Notes under the pieces: model-generated | The model's input: only the letters and a program-made list of their open reading frames with translations | The model's database searches: none | Told to the model about the DNA's origin: nothing | Part shown: positions 25,001-36,542 of the stretch, one piece after another | Position numbering within the stretch: position 1 is the stretch's first letter | Layout: each line of letters opens with the position of its first letter | Source of the DNA: Lottia gigantea | Taxonomy: Eukaryota; Mollusca; Gastropoda; Lottiidae | DNA: 64,000 nt | Assembly (NCBI RefSeq): GCF_000327385.1 | Contig: NW_008707123.1 | Location: 498,280-562,279 of the forward strand | Direction: 5' to 3' | Translations under genes and position numbers: made by a program

Positions 25001-28000
25001 TGACGACAGCTCAGATATTCAAGCCGTGATGAACATAAAATTGCAAAGTTAATTGTAAACGTAAACGTATATTACTCCGTTTCAGTAACGTATCGTGGAT
25101 GTGCTGACGGCTGGATCGGATCTGTAGTGAACCACGACTACGTAGGATGTGAGGTTCAGAAACTGTGGGGTAAAGAAGTAGAATGGTGTTTCTGTACCGC
25201 ATCGCTCTGTAATGGCGACTCCATGATGGACATCCAGGAAAAATACCTTCACAGTGAACCGGAAGTCTTCAAAGGTACGTCAAGATGGATTATCAGCACA
25301 ATGCTGAAAAGGATACGAGATAAGCACTTCTTATAAGCAGAAGACAGTGCCCGTGCTCAAATTCATCTTGAATATGCATCGTTATATCCTAAACGCATAT
25401 GCGTCAATGTGAAATACCACTTGTATCAATGATGAGTAACTGCACAAATCCATGTTTCATTTCAGGAGATGTAATGAACTCGTCATCAACACAAGTCTAC
25501 GACAAAACTGGTTCCCAATTCATGAACACTGCTAGAACGACCAGAAGCATCCGAAACGAAACCGTGAACACTACAAGTAATATTGTCCTTAATACTGATC
25601 CTACAGACTCGACCACCAGCCGAACAGTAGTAACTGACCGTACCACAACAGCAAGAAACAAGACTTCAGTTGCTATGTCAACCGGAAAGACAGAGAAAGA
25701 TGCTGTAACAACTGCTCAGCAAGCTAAGGGTGAAAACACAGAGCCCACAACGCAAGGAACGGGCAAGGCGGAACAACCAACGTCTGCACAATCAACAGCG
25801 ACAGTCAAAATAGAAGCATACATGAACAAGTTGAATACAACAACTGTGGACAGTAACTCCACATCTTCAGTAACCTCAACAGAAGGGACGCAACCCACAG
25901 ATACCCAGACCACAATTAACTCAACGTCACCATCTGATAATCCGTCCAACCAAACAGCGATTACACAGAAAGTTAATGATAATACAACGCAATCGTTGAA
26001 TACCACAAGCATAACCAGCAATACGACTACAGGGAATTCAACTCAACTAGAAATGACAGGTATAACGCACATGCACGTGAACAAAACACATTAGCAAACG
26101 CATTAGTAATTCTGTCGCTTTTAAAAAACAAATCTCATTTCAAATAGTTTCGTGAGATCAAAGAGCCAAATTCAGACTGGCTATTTCATTCAAGGTGAGT
26201 GTCCTATATTAATCGAGAAATGCACGTGCATTCAAAGTTTTCTTGAATAACTGTAACCAATGTAAACAAAAAGAAAATCAAAAGTTCTAAATGCAATTTG
26301 CGAAACGCATGCTTCACATGTGTACATACAAGTATATATAAAGTCACGACTCTCATGTGCGTGCATGTACGTGCAAATCAAATCGACAAAGGAAGGAAGG
26401 TAAAGTATTGAAATGTTTCTCTTTGTTGGTGTTGTCAGTTTAGCTGTAAACATTGTGTGGTTTCGGATTGTTAGCTTGTTAGTTGATACTTCGATTAAAG
26501 TGGTGAAGCAACTACGAGTGCTGAGAACATGAAAGGTGACATAACCGATTTATTTGCCGAATCTTTGAGATCACGCTTCGATTTCTCTTCTCGAAATGGG
26601 CTTATTGCTTGTGATGTATCTAAATTTCCTTTTAAAAGAGCTGATGATATTGCCACTTTAATCAAAGACTCGTATTGTATTAGTCCAGTAAACTGTTTCC
26701 ATTCTTGAATGTTAGAATTATTTTGTTTTTTTTATTTCGATTTGAGCTTCGATTATTATTAGAAGATGTCATTTTGGGTTGGATGCTTTCTCCTTTGTTA
26801 GATTTATTATTTGTTGATTGCATGGTAATGCTTAGGTGAAGTTTGCACTTTTGTTAGTATGTCAGTTGTCTCCCCTTGTTCTGTGAATGCACGAGCACAA
26901 GCACGTACCTGTCCGTAGAGGAATGAAATCGTTAATGATGTTCGTAATCTTTCTGGGGTCTTGGTTTGGCTTTGTTGCATGTTTCTAGATTTCAATCATT
27001 TTTTCTCATTTTGAATTAGGTCCAATATATACCGTTAAAAGCATCTTTGCATATTGTATTGGTTCGCTTCGGTACCAACTTGCATCATTGCCGGTTACGG
27101 ATGCTTCTAAACAATGCTTCCAAGTGGGCTTGGTGGTTGACACATTGAAGACAGTGTGGTTTAAGGATATCTTTAGAAATGAGCTGATTGTTGTAACGCC
27201 TTGAATCATATTCTTGTATTCTGTGCTTTCAGGCTTTGGCCCCTGACCCTGGTAATAAGTACTTCCCTTCCGAAATGCACGACCATGTTCAAAATGGCGT
27301 CATACGTTGGAACGATTTGGTAGCACGGGTTTTGTAGGATATCTATTGTGCATTAAATCTATTTATAGTTTTTTTGGAATCGTTTTTATCATGTATTGTT
27401 TTGAATTGCAAAGAAAATCAAGTTGAAATATATATGGTTGACCTACTTCCGGTCAAAGTGCACGTGCTTGATTTTCTTTAAGCTCTAAATATATTCATTC
27501 TGTTTAGTATATATAACTAATGATTGATAACAAGAAGAGGTAAGGTATCAATTCTTGCATATTCATTATCTCATTTAAATATTCATAATGTTACCACCAA
27601 TCTCTCTCTTGCCTTTAGCCTAATGTCCCACATATATCTTATAAATATTCATGACGAGATTTTCTAGTCTTTGAAAGTGTTCATACACTGTACCTGTCTG
27701 CAATTCCAAAAGATCTTGAATTGTATTACCAGAAGCTAATGTCCCTGATGCACGTACAAAGACCAGAAAGCCTCCTCTAAAGCCCTTGAAACCGTCCCTC
27801 ACCCAAAACCATCCAAAGAACATTTTTACACTATCATGATTCATTTACATGCACATGCCCCTATTCCCTACATACCACCCATATCTTTGTCCCTTATACA
27901 GCTAGACAAATACACCACCCCTCAATCAACCACATGAACATGGTGCTTACCCTCGAAAACTCTCATTTCAGACCCTACATTCTTTTATAATATAAGGGAT

Positions 28001-31000
28001 CGGGGCTCGCTGGAATGGGGTGTTGCTTTAGCTTATGCATTTAGAGTGTGCTTGTGGTAGTTTGCAAGGTGCATTATTAGGGTTGGAAACAATCATAAGG
28101 GCTGCAGTTTAAGGGCTTTTAAGCTGCCTATGGGTTATGATTTCCGACAGCAATGGTGTATATTAAAGCAGAGGAGGTTCTTGGAGGTCCGATGCTTAAT
28201 AGGGCTTGATTGTGGACACATATTTGCTTTATTGACTTAGTTCATGGCTGTACCTTCTGGATAAATGTGGTTCACAATGTGTACGTATTCACTTTGGTCA
28301 AATGTACTTGATTTGTGTAGTCATTCGATGGGGTCTTGGATGTTAGATGCATTATATGGTGTCTGCTGGAATGACGACATGGGTTCATGGTGTTTGCTGG
28401 AATGACTGCATGGCTTCATGATGTTTGCTGGGATGACTACATGGGTTCACGGTGCTTGCTGGAATGACTGTATGGATTTATGGTGTCTGCTGGAATGACT
28501 GTATGGGTTCACGGTGCTTGCTGGAATGACTGTATGGGTTCATGGTGTTTGCTGGAATGACTGTATGGGTTCATGGTGTTTACTGGAATGAATGCATGGC
28601 TTCATGGTGTTTGCTGGAATAACTGTATGGGTTCATGGTGTTTGCTGGAATGAATGCATGGCTTCATGTTGTTTGCTAGAATGAATGCATGGCTTCATGG
28701 TGTTTGCTGGAATGACGGCATGGGTTAATGGTGTTTGATAGAAATGACTGTATGGGTTCATAGTGTTTGCTGGAATGACTGTTTGGGTTCATGGTGTTTG
28801 CTGGAATGAATGCATGGCTTCATGGTGTTTGCTGGAATGACTGTATGGGTTCACGGTGCTTGCTGGAATGACTGTATGGGTTCATGGTGTTTGCTGGAAT
28901 GACTGTATGGGTTCATGGTGTTTGCTGGAATGACTGTATGGGTTCATGGTGTTTGCTGGAATGACTGCATGGCTTCATGGTATTTGCTGGAATGACTGTA
29001 TGGGTTCATGGTGTTTGCTGGAATGAGTGTATGAGTTCGTGGTGTTTGCTGGAATGACTGTATGGGTTCATGGTGTCTGCTGGAATGACTGTATGGGTTC
29101 ATGGTGTTTGCTGGAATGACTGTATGGGTTCATGGTGTTTGCTGGAATGACTGCATGGGTCTATGGTGTTTGCTGGAATAACTGCGTGGGTTCATGGTGT
29201 TTGCTGGAATGACTGTATGGATTCAGGGTGTCTGTTGGAATGACTGTATGGGTTCATGGTGTTTGCTGGAATGACTGTATGGGTTCATGGTGTTTGCTGG
29301 AATGACTGTATGGGTTCATGGTGTTTGCTGGAATGAATGCATGGCTTCATGGTGTTTGATGGAATGACTGTATGGGTTCACGGTGTTTGCTGGGATGTCT
29401 ACATGGGTTCACGGTGCTTGCTGGAATGAGTGTATGGGTTCATGGTGTTTGCTGGAATGACTGTATGGTTTCTTGGTGTTTGCTGGGATGACTGTATGGG
29501 TTAATAGTGTTTGCTGGAATGACTGTATGGCTTCATGGTGTCTGCTGGAATGAATGCATGGCTTCATGTTGTTTGCTGGGATGACTGTATGGGTTAATAG
29601 TGTTTGCTGGAATGACTGTATGGGTTCACAGTGTTTGCTGAAATGAATGCATGGGTTCACAGTGTTTGCTGAAAAGAATGCATGGCTTCATGGTGCTTGC
29701 TGGAATGACTGCATGGCTTCATGGTGTTTGCTGGGATGACTGTATGGGTTCATGGTGTTTGCTGAAAAGAATGCATGGGTTCATGGTGTTTGCTGGAATG
29801 ACTGCATGGTTTCATGGTGTTTGCTGGGATGACTGTATGGGTTCATGGTGTTTGCTGGAATGACTGCATGGGTTCATGGTGTTTGCTGGAATGACTGTAT
29901 GGGTTCACGGTGTTTGCTGGAATGAATGCATGGGTTCATGGTGTTTGCTGGATTGACTGTATGGGTTCATGGTGTTTGCTGCAATGACTGTATGTGTTCA
30001 TGGTGTTTGCTGGAATGACTGCATGGGTTCATGGTGTTTGCTGGAATGAATGCATGGGTTCATGGTGTTTGCTGGAATGAATGCATGGCTTCGTGGTGTT
30101 TGATGGAATGATTGTATGGCTTCATGGTGTTTGCTGGAATGACTGTATGGGTTAATGGTGTTTGCTGGAATGACTGTATGTGTTCATGGTGTTTGCTGGA
30201 ATGACTACATGGGTTCATGGTGTTTGATGGAATGACTGCATGGCTTCATGGTGTTTGATGCAATGACTACATGGGTTCACGGTGTTTGCTGGAATGACTG
30301 GATGGGTTCATGGTGTTCGCTGGAATGACTACATGGGTTCACGGTGCTTGCTGGAATGACTGTATGGGTTCATGGTGTTTGGTGGAATGAATGCATGGCT
30401 TCATGGTGTTTGCTGGAATGACTGCATGGGTCTATGGTGTTAGCTGGGATGACTGCATGGAGGTTTTTTAGGTTACCAGCTTGGGATGTTTGATTAGTTA
30501 AAAGAGGTTTGAGAAATCTGGACTTGCAACTTTTGGTGGATGGTTCAATAGTTAAAAGGGGTTTTGGGGTTTTCTAGGTTCACAGCGAGGTAGGGATTTG
30601 AGTAGCTTGGAGAGGGTATGTTGTGGAAGAATTGGTTCAAAGGATTTGAATAGCTTGGCAAGCGCATGTTATGTTAATGGGCACAATGGGTTGGAGAAGT
30701 TGGTATGAGTAGCTTGGATGGGGATGAAGCTTTCAGTAGTTTGGACAGTATGGTTTGATGTATGGGGAGAATAGTTGGGTTTAAGAGCTTTGAATAGTTT
30801 GGAGAGGGCATGTTTGAGTAGATCGGGAGAAAAGGTTCGTTGAATTGATAGAAGAGGCTTGCGAAGCTTGGACAGGGCTTGTTTTGGTATATCTGTAAGA
30901 ATAGATTGGCTGGTGTAGTTAAAGTCGTTTGGTAAGCTTGGACAGGGCTTGTTTTGGTAGATCTGGAAGAATGAGTTGGATGAAGTATTTGAAGTGAATC

Positions 31001-33271
31001 GAGAAGCTTGGACAGGGCTTGTTTTGGTAGATCTGGAATAATAGGTTGGCTGGTGTAGTTAAAGTCGTTTGGTAAGCTTGGACAGGGCATGTTTTGGTAG
31101 ATCTGGAAGAATGAGTTGGATGAAGTAGTTGAAGTGGATCGAGAAGCTTGGACAGGGCATGTTTTGGTAGATGGTAGGAATGGATGAAACGGACTGGTTA
31201 CGATGGAACGAGTAGCATGAACATGGTATATTTTTGGATTGAGAGTGGGTTTGTGGAAGTAGTTAACAGAAGCTTGTGTAGCTTATGTAGCTTGGACTGG
31301 GCATGACGATAAATGGTGGGACTTGCATGCACGAAACTGCTTGAAACAGTGGAAAAACGTAGATGTTAGGAGTGCATGTGCATGTAGTATGGAGAAAGTT
31401 AGCCTTGCATGTCATACTTTGCCGAGTCTGCTTCGAAGATCCCATTCTTGATCCTTGCATTTGATCGTATTATTGTGTCTAAGATGTTGCATGTGACTGC
31501 TTTATTATTATACTTAGATGTTGCATTTGACTGTGTCACTATGTCTTTTATGCTGCATTGGACTGCATGATTGTGTTTTTAGATGTTGCATTTGATGGCA
31601 TGATTGTGTTTTTAGATGTTGCATTTGATGGCATGATTGTGTCATTTTAGATGTTGCATTTGATGGCATGTTTGTGTCGTTTTAGATGTTGCATTTGATG
31701 GCATGATTGTGTCGGTTTAGATGTTGCATTTGATGGCATGATTGTGTCTTCTTAGATGTTACATTTGACTGCATTATTGTGTCTTCTGGGATGTTTCATT
31801 TTGTGCACTTGCTTACATTTATGTACCTCTGCTTTCGGGTGCACTTTTGGACGAAGATGCGTGAATATATGGCTGGTGTGTTATTTGTATTGGAAAATAA
31901 AGATGCATGGCTCCTACCTCGATTTATTATTGCGTTGCGTCTGACCCTACATGCATTCAGTTGTATGAGTTTGTTGCTTGGTATGGGTTTAGGCTGAAAT
32001 GCATGCAGTGGACTATCAGATGAATGCATGAGTCTAGTTCAGTTGAAGAGTAAATTGAATTGCATGCATGGACGTGAGGTTGTTCATTGGTGGTTTGGTG
32101 GATGCCACATTGTGGTTAATTGGCTATTGATGGTTTGACGCTGTACAGAGTAGCAATTAAATATATGGAAAAGGGCTATTAATTGGTGGTTGGTTGGTTG
32201 CCACATCGTGCTTGATTGGTTGATTATGTTGGTTGTCACACTGTGGTTTGGTGGTTGGGTGATGTGGCTGTTGGTTGTAATAAAGTGGGTGGTTGGGTTA
32301 AATTTGGTTGGATGGTTTGGTGGTTTGGTGACTGGTTGTTTGAACTAAACTTAGCACTGCTTTATGCATGGGCTATGCATGAGATATTGGTGAAGAGGTC
32401 CCATTCATCTGACACATTACACTTTCATTTCGATTCGAACCTTCTTTAATACAAACCCAACAATAAGGCCCTTCAAACCCTATTGTAATGGGAGATTGGA
32501 CCAACTACTCGAAGACTCTAAAAATAGCTCTTCAATCCTACCCTATCCGTCCAACCTAACAGAGTATACACCTTTACACCGTCCTACACATACGAAATCC
32601 AATCATTTAACATCAGCTGCTCACACATCTCCTTCTATACCAAATAGTCACCTTCAAACAATAATTCCGTTCTTTAACACACCCTTTCTCTTCACCTCGT
32701 CCCTTCATCCTTCTCTTTCCCTAACACATACAGCAAAATATCCTATTAGGTCTTAATATCCGATATCTGAGCTCTAAGCTTGTTGCTTGTCCATTGCTTT
32801 GCTTGAAACCACTAGATATGCTTACGCCAATCATCAATATCTTCGATCTTCGATCCCGTTTCTGCATTCGAATCAACCAAATAGTTTTATTATTGCTCTG
32901 AAATGACGAAACTGTCGGTTATTCGAATGTAGTCTAGGTCATTCAAGGCTTACTGCAAGGGTCGATTACTCAAATATCGCAAAGCTTAAAGCAAGCTTTC
33001 CCGTAGAGATTGGTGGTTGAAAATAAGAAAGAAACTGAGACTCTTTTAAAACATATTTTCAGATTCAAAGTCCACGACCACCGAGGCGGTTACTGGTGAA
33101 GCTGGAGCAGCAGATACCAAAACTTCCACGTCTGGTTATACCAAAACCTCTACCACAGAATCAAAGACTACCACATCGAAAGCCGCCATAAGAAAGAGAG
33201 AATCCGGAATGAAGGAAAAGGTGGTCGAAGCAAAACACTCAAAGTTATTTGAAGCATTAATTGGAAAATAA
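19079..33271 (+). CDS. Secreted protein with two LU (Ly-6/uPAR, three-finger) domains, Trp-rich linker and mucin-like tail
   Basis: Seven coding exons, every junction phase 1: 19079-19133 (signal peptide, MDVFMICGLMVLFTQ), 23393-23527, 23721-24551, 24726-24857, 25086-25274, 25466-26059, 33063-33271 (714 aa). Each LU domain is built from two exons. LU1 spans about residues 22-107 (CHDC..., GCADWW, WCFCQEDYCN); LU2 spans 344-427 (CWDC..., GCADGW, WCFCTASLCN). The terminal C-x4-CN and paired-Cys pattern are hallmarks of this fold. Between them is an acidic linker of about 230 residues unusually rich in Trp (WDQDW, WNQWTWNE, WNHWYWH). Residues 448-645 are Thr/Ser-rich with many N-x-S/T sites, mucin-like; the last 70 residues are Thr/Lys-rich. 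No C-terminal hydrophobic tail, so GPI anchoring is unlikely. Target unknown. The last intron is 7 kb and full of minisatellites. Confidence 0.82.
20335..20865 (+). repeat. 20-bp minisatellite in intron 1 of the LU gene
   Basis: About 26 diverged copies of a 20-bp unit such as GTTGAACAGGCTGTCAGATG or GTTGGACAAATTGTCAGAAG, with nearly identical 40- to 120-bp blocks repeated (20390-20640). It is unrelated in sequence to the 20-bp array at 15.9 kb. Confidence 0.85.
23163..23247 (-). repeat. Dispersed repeat family C copy
   Basis: Reverse-oriented relative to 8160-8242: AACACCTGATGGTACTTCT, GAGGAGTCCA and CATGCTTTGGAC are shared. It lies about 145 bp upstream of the first LU exon. Confidence 0.55.
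28353..30460 (+). repeat. Large 31-bp minisatellite (about 68 units) in the last LU-gene intron
   Basis: Tandem units whose core is GGTTCATGGTGTTTGCTGGA followed by ATGACTGTATG; the period is 31 bp for over 2 kb. Variation is concentrated at a few positions (ACTGTATG / ACTGCATG / AATGCATG; GGGTTC / GGCTTC; CATGG / CACGG), so local higher-order patterns could exist. Open frames of 70-83 codons on both strands inside it are repeat artefacts. Confidence 0.95.
30790..31172 (+). repeat. 70-bp repeat with alternating 140-bp higher-order structure
   Basis: AAGCTTGGACAGGGC starts at 30864, 30934, 31004, 31074 and 31144, exactly 70 bp apart. The inter-core sequence alternates between a GGCTGGTGTAGTTAAAG form and a TTGGATGAAGTA form, giving an ABAB 140-bp higher-order unit. 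More degenerate units precede it from about 30600. Confidence 0.85.
31450..31800 (+). repeat. 35-bp minisatellite
   Basis: Units with AGATGTTGCATTTGATGGCA followed by TGATTGTGT; the core starts at 31581, 31614, 31649, 31684, 31719 and 31754, i.e. 35 bp apart after the first. Diverged copies extend the array to the left. Confidence 0.85.
32080..32340 (+). repeat. Low-complexity GGTTG/GGTTTGGTG tract
   Basis: Imperfect repeats of TGGTTTGGTGG and TTGGTTG with no constant period. The plus strand is strongly G/T-biased here. Confidence 0.6.
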
Positions 33272-33507
33272 GGCCTTGATGTTCCATAGTTCCTTATTTA
33301 AAATCACATTTGAACCAATGCACAGAGAGATGGACTTTGCAAATGGTGGAACTTCCGGTTGGAAGATGGTTGTTATGGTGACAAAATAGGTCACAGGAAG
33401 TGACCTCATTGGTAAATTGGTGTAAATTATGAACTTGAGTTAAATAATGTTTTACATATAGTATTATTATATCGGGAGTCGCTTTTCACACATATTGGCG
33501 CAATATA

Positions 33508-33547
33508 ACCTTGACCTTTGACATCCAGTCGAGGTCAAGGTCATTTC
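33508..33547. promoter_or_regulatory. Cluster of nuclear-receptor half-sites
   Basis: Contains CCTTGACCTTTGACA and, 15 bp on, GAGGTCAAGGTCATT: inverted copies of the extended half-site TCAAGGTCA, plus overlapping AAAGGTCA on the minus strand. These are sequence matches to ERR/SF-1 and RXR-type sites; function is unproven. It lies about 240 bp beyond the LU-gene stop. Confidence 0.35.
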
Positions 33548-33792
33548 AAATGTATATACACACTAATTAATATAACTCTGTACATTTCTGTTCATAGAAT
33601 TTTTGCAGAAAATATTTCGTAACTTTAGGAGAACGCAAAACATCTGACTTGCCAAATATGGGTACGAGCAGAAGGTACATGTTTGCGCACGCGCGAGAAT
33701 TTAGCATAAGAGCACTAAAGTATTGTATTTGTAAATTGTCCAGGGTACGGGCTGTGTTTGGTTTGTTTAAATTTTAAAACGATTCGTTCGTA

Positions 33793-33798
33793 AATAAA
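33793..33798 (+). terminator. Candidate polyadenylation signal of the LU gene
   Basis: AATAAA about 520 bp after the stop at 33269-33271; it is the first full AATAAA found downstream. Confidence 0.4.
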
Positions 33799-33799
33799 C

Positions 33800-36542
33800 A
33801 AACATAGCCTAATGTTTAAATGATTTTTGCGTGTGATTTTAGGCTCTGTTCAAAATTATTAGGCGCCGAGGCCCTGTTCTTTCTGATAATTCTGCGTTTC
33901 CAATTGTATATCAATTGACACTGTGTTCGCTTTTATGACGTCATTCAATTTGCGCTGGCTTAAGTTATTAGTGCAAATTTGGTAATATAAAATAAAAGTT
34001 TTACTGATTTTCCTACCGATCACCGCATATCTTCAAAACGCTGTTCGCCGCACAGACACAACGCAACTGCATCTTAGTTCGTCCATACCTGCGACCTCTG
34101 TGTGCTTTAACTACGACTTTTGCCGCTTTCAGAGGAAAGGAATTTACAGTGGTTAACTTTCAGATAGGTATTATGCCAGAACGCACATTCTTCAAAATAA
34201 TTGCTACGTTTTGACTGAACTTTAAAGGAGTTCGGAGTACATGTCCGTATTTAGACTAACCTATTCATAATTTCAGATACCTCTACAGTTAGAATGCAGT
34301 TTATTAAGAGTTCATTTTGATTTTTAGTCACCCTATAATCTACTTATAGTCTTCAATATCCAGCCTTATGTAAGGCGTAAAACTTTCTCTTTTTTTATTG
34401 CTGCATTTTTTCATATTATGATAATAAATAATCACCCCCTTTTCTCTTTTATTCTTAAAAATGGCCGAAGTTGTAAGTATCCTCCATATTAAATTCTTTA
34501 AATTTGTAACTTGTGCATTTCAGTGTGTATTTTGGTGAATTTTGTATAATTTTTCGTTAAAATTGTGTGCCTATTTGCACGAATTAGCTTCGTTTTATTT
34601 TGTTAAGGCCCCGGTGAGTTCGAATAGTGCTATATAAAAGTTTGTCAGTTACTTCAAGCTGCCCTTGCTTAACAAAAGCTACAAGAATATGCAAGACTTA
34701 ACTTTATTGTTTAAAAATATTTAAATGGTAAATAGTGTTTTCTAAATAAATAAATAAAAAATAAAATTTGATTTAAAAATTGTAAAAAATTAAGCTTTTA
34801 AAACCATATAGATCCAATAAAACTTCTAATTTTTTTTTCAAATGTAAAAGCTTTCACATATGAGCATTTTGAGCATTTTTCGCCTGTTATTTGCTCATGA
34901 CATGAAAGCTTAAAAATGCTTCAATGGGCCCGAATGTATTTTATTGTCGTATATTTGTGAAAGAATGTTCATAATATGAGATATGTTTTTGCATCGAAAA
35001 CATTTTTACCAATTTGACTAAATTTGTGTTTGTGTGTTTGTTTTTGACATTAAATTGTGCACGATGTTTTTTTGAGTCTGTCGATGTACATTTCAATAAG
35101 TTGCCATTTTGCCCTCGAAAGGAATTTTTCTAAACAGTTTGTCGTTTGTGAAAAGAATGTTTTGAGTTCTTGCTTAAATTGTTTTTGTTGTTTGGATGCA
35201 TCTTGAATCTGAGAATTTGTATTGTATTTTATTTGCTTCATATTTTGTATTTGCACCGATTGTATTTTTGTAAATCTTTGTCTTAGGCTTCGTTCACACG
35301 GTTCGAGTTCTGTTCTTGTTGAAACTGGTTCGACTATTTTATTTTGTGATGAAAACAGCTGTACTCTGTGACTGTTCCAGCAGAGCCCCTGGTAGTGCTT
35401 AGCTTCCATAGACTACAGCAATACTAAAAGGACTTTAAAAACAACCAATCACTGTTAACCAAAACCTGTTTAATAACCATATTAAGTGCAGAAAAATAGG
35501 ACGTAAAACTCCATTACTAAGACCCAATATTAAGAATGGCAATCTTGCATTACTCTCAATAGTCCAATAAGGTGCAGAACATATGGACACAAACCAGAAA
35601 CCATCCTTTAACACGTAATCTGAATTCAGTTAATCGGATGAGCTAATCCTGATTAAAGTGATTATGTGAACGGAGCCTTAGTATAAGTGAACTATGTTGG
35701 ATATGATATATATTTGAATATGATCCTATGTAATAACTGTTAATATTTTTATTATAATACCGTTAGAGGGGATTATATCTTATATTGCAAACTGAGTTTT
35801 ATTATTCATGGCATTCCCGTCGTTACAATGTCAAGACGCAGTTCGCAACAGCTTGACATTGTGAAGTTGTGGCGTTCCACAAGGTGTGGACTGTGTGCAG
35901 TTGAAGGGAAGGGGTTCCAAGGAATCTGTCGCAACATGCAAACTATGTTTTATAGAATTTAGCCCAAGACAACTTCCTACCATATGATCTTTCCAAATTA
36001 CAAGAACTCCACAAGCTAGTGATGATAAACCAGATTAGAAATTAGTGCCCCAAGAAACGAAAAGCTGAATCAATTGCACTAGCCTACCTTTCACGGTAGG
36101 CCGTTTGATCTTCCTTTGGTGCACCACGGAGAATAATCTTTAAACCAGATGACTGGTTGTTCGAAGTGAAATTGTTTAACAGATAAAGAACAACTGGATC
36201 TTTTCCCACAAAAAAACTTTATCAAGAACTTCTCTCCTTAACGACAGATATATATTTTCAAATATTCCCTCTTTTGGACCATTCTTGACCAAAAAATGGA
36301 AAAGATTGTCAGAAGTATCGCCACTGTCCTGGCAAAATTTCCCTCGTTGCACAATGCATGGTCTAATCAGTCTGTAATAGTGTTGAAACGCAACGTTCTG
36401 TTCATTTCATTTCATTTGACAGGAACTATATTTCTCAGCGGAAGTTTTAACACAATAACCCAATGATAGACATGTCACCATCAATATTTAGTCCAAATAC
36501 GAAACTTTTCAAAACATTGAAGTCACGAATCGGATATATAAC
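33800..36542. other. Intergenic stretch, AT-rich, with transposon remnants
   Basis: No coding exon with splice support. It contains a PIF/Harbinger-like element (35286-35677) and a SINE-like fragment (about 36290-36416). A 119-codon minus-strand frame (35050-35409), Lys/Gln-rich at its C-terminal half, overlaps the left end of the Harbinger-like element; I do not call it a gene. Confidence 0.45.
35286..35677. mobile_element. PIF/Harbinger-like non-autonomous DNA transposon (MITE)
   Basis: Terminal inverted repeats GGCTTCGTTCACA (left) and TGTGAACGGAGCC (right) are flanked on both sides by TTA (35283-35285 and 35678-35680), the 3-bp target duplication typical of the PIF/Harbinger superfamily. 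Length is 392 bp with no transposase. Superfamily assignment rests on the TTA duplication and is tentative. Confidence 0.55.

Noticed and set aside
29409-29863. Open frames of 70-83 codons on both strands with WDDCMGSW / NNMKPCIHSS-type repeats
   Set aside because: They lie entirely inside the 31-bp minisatellite and repeat its unit.
35050-35409. 119-codon minus-strand frame, Lys/Gln-rich
   Set aside because: It overlaps the edge of the Harbinger-like MITE and lacks splice signals; too weak to call a gene or transposase relic.
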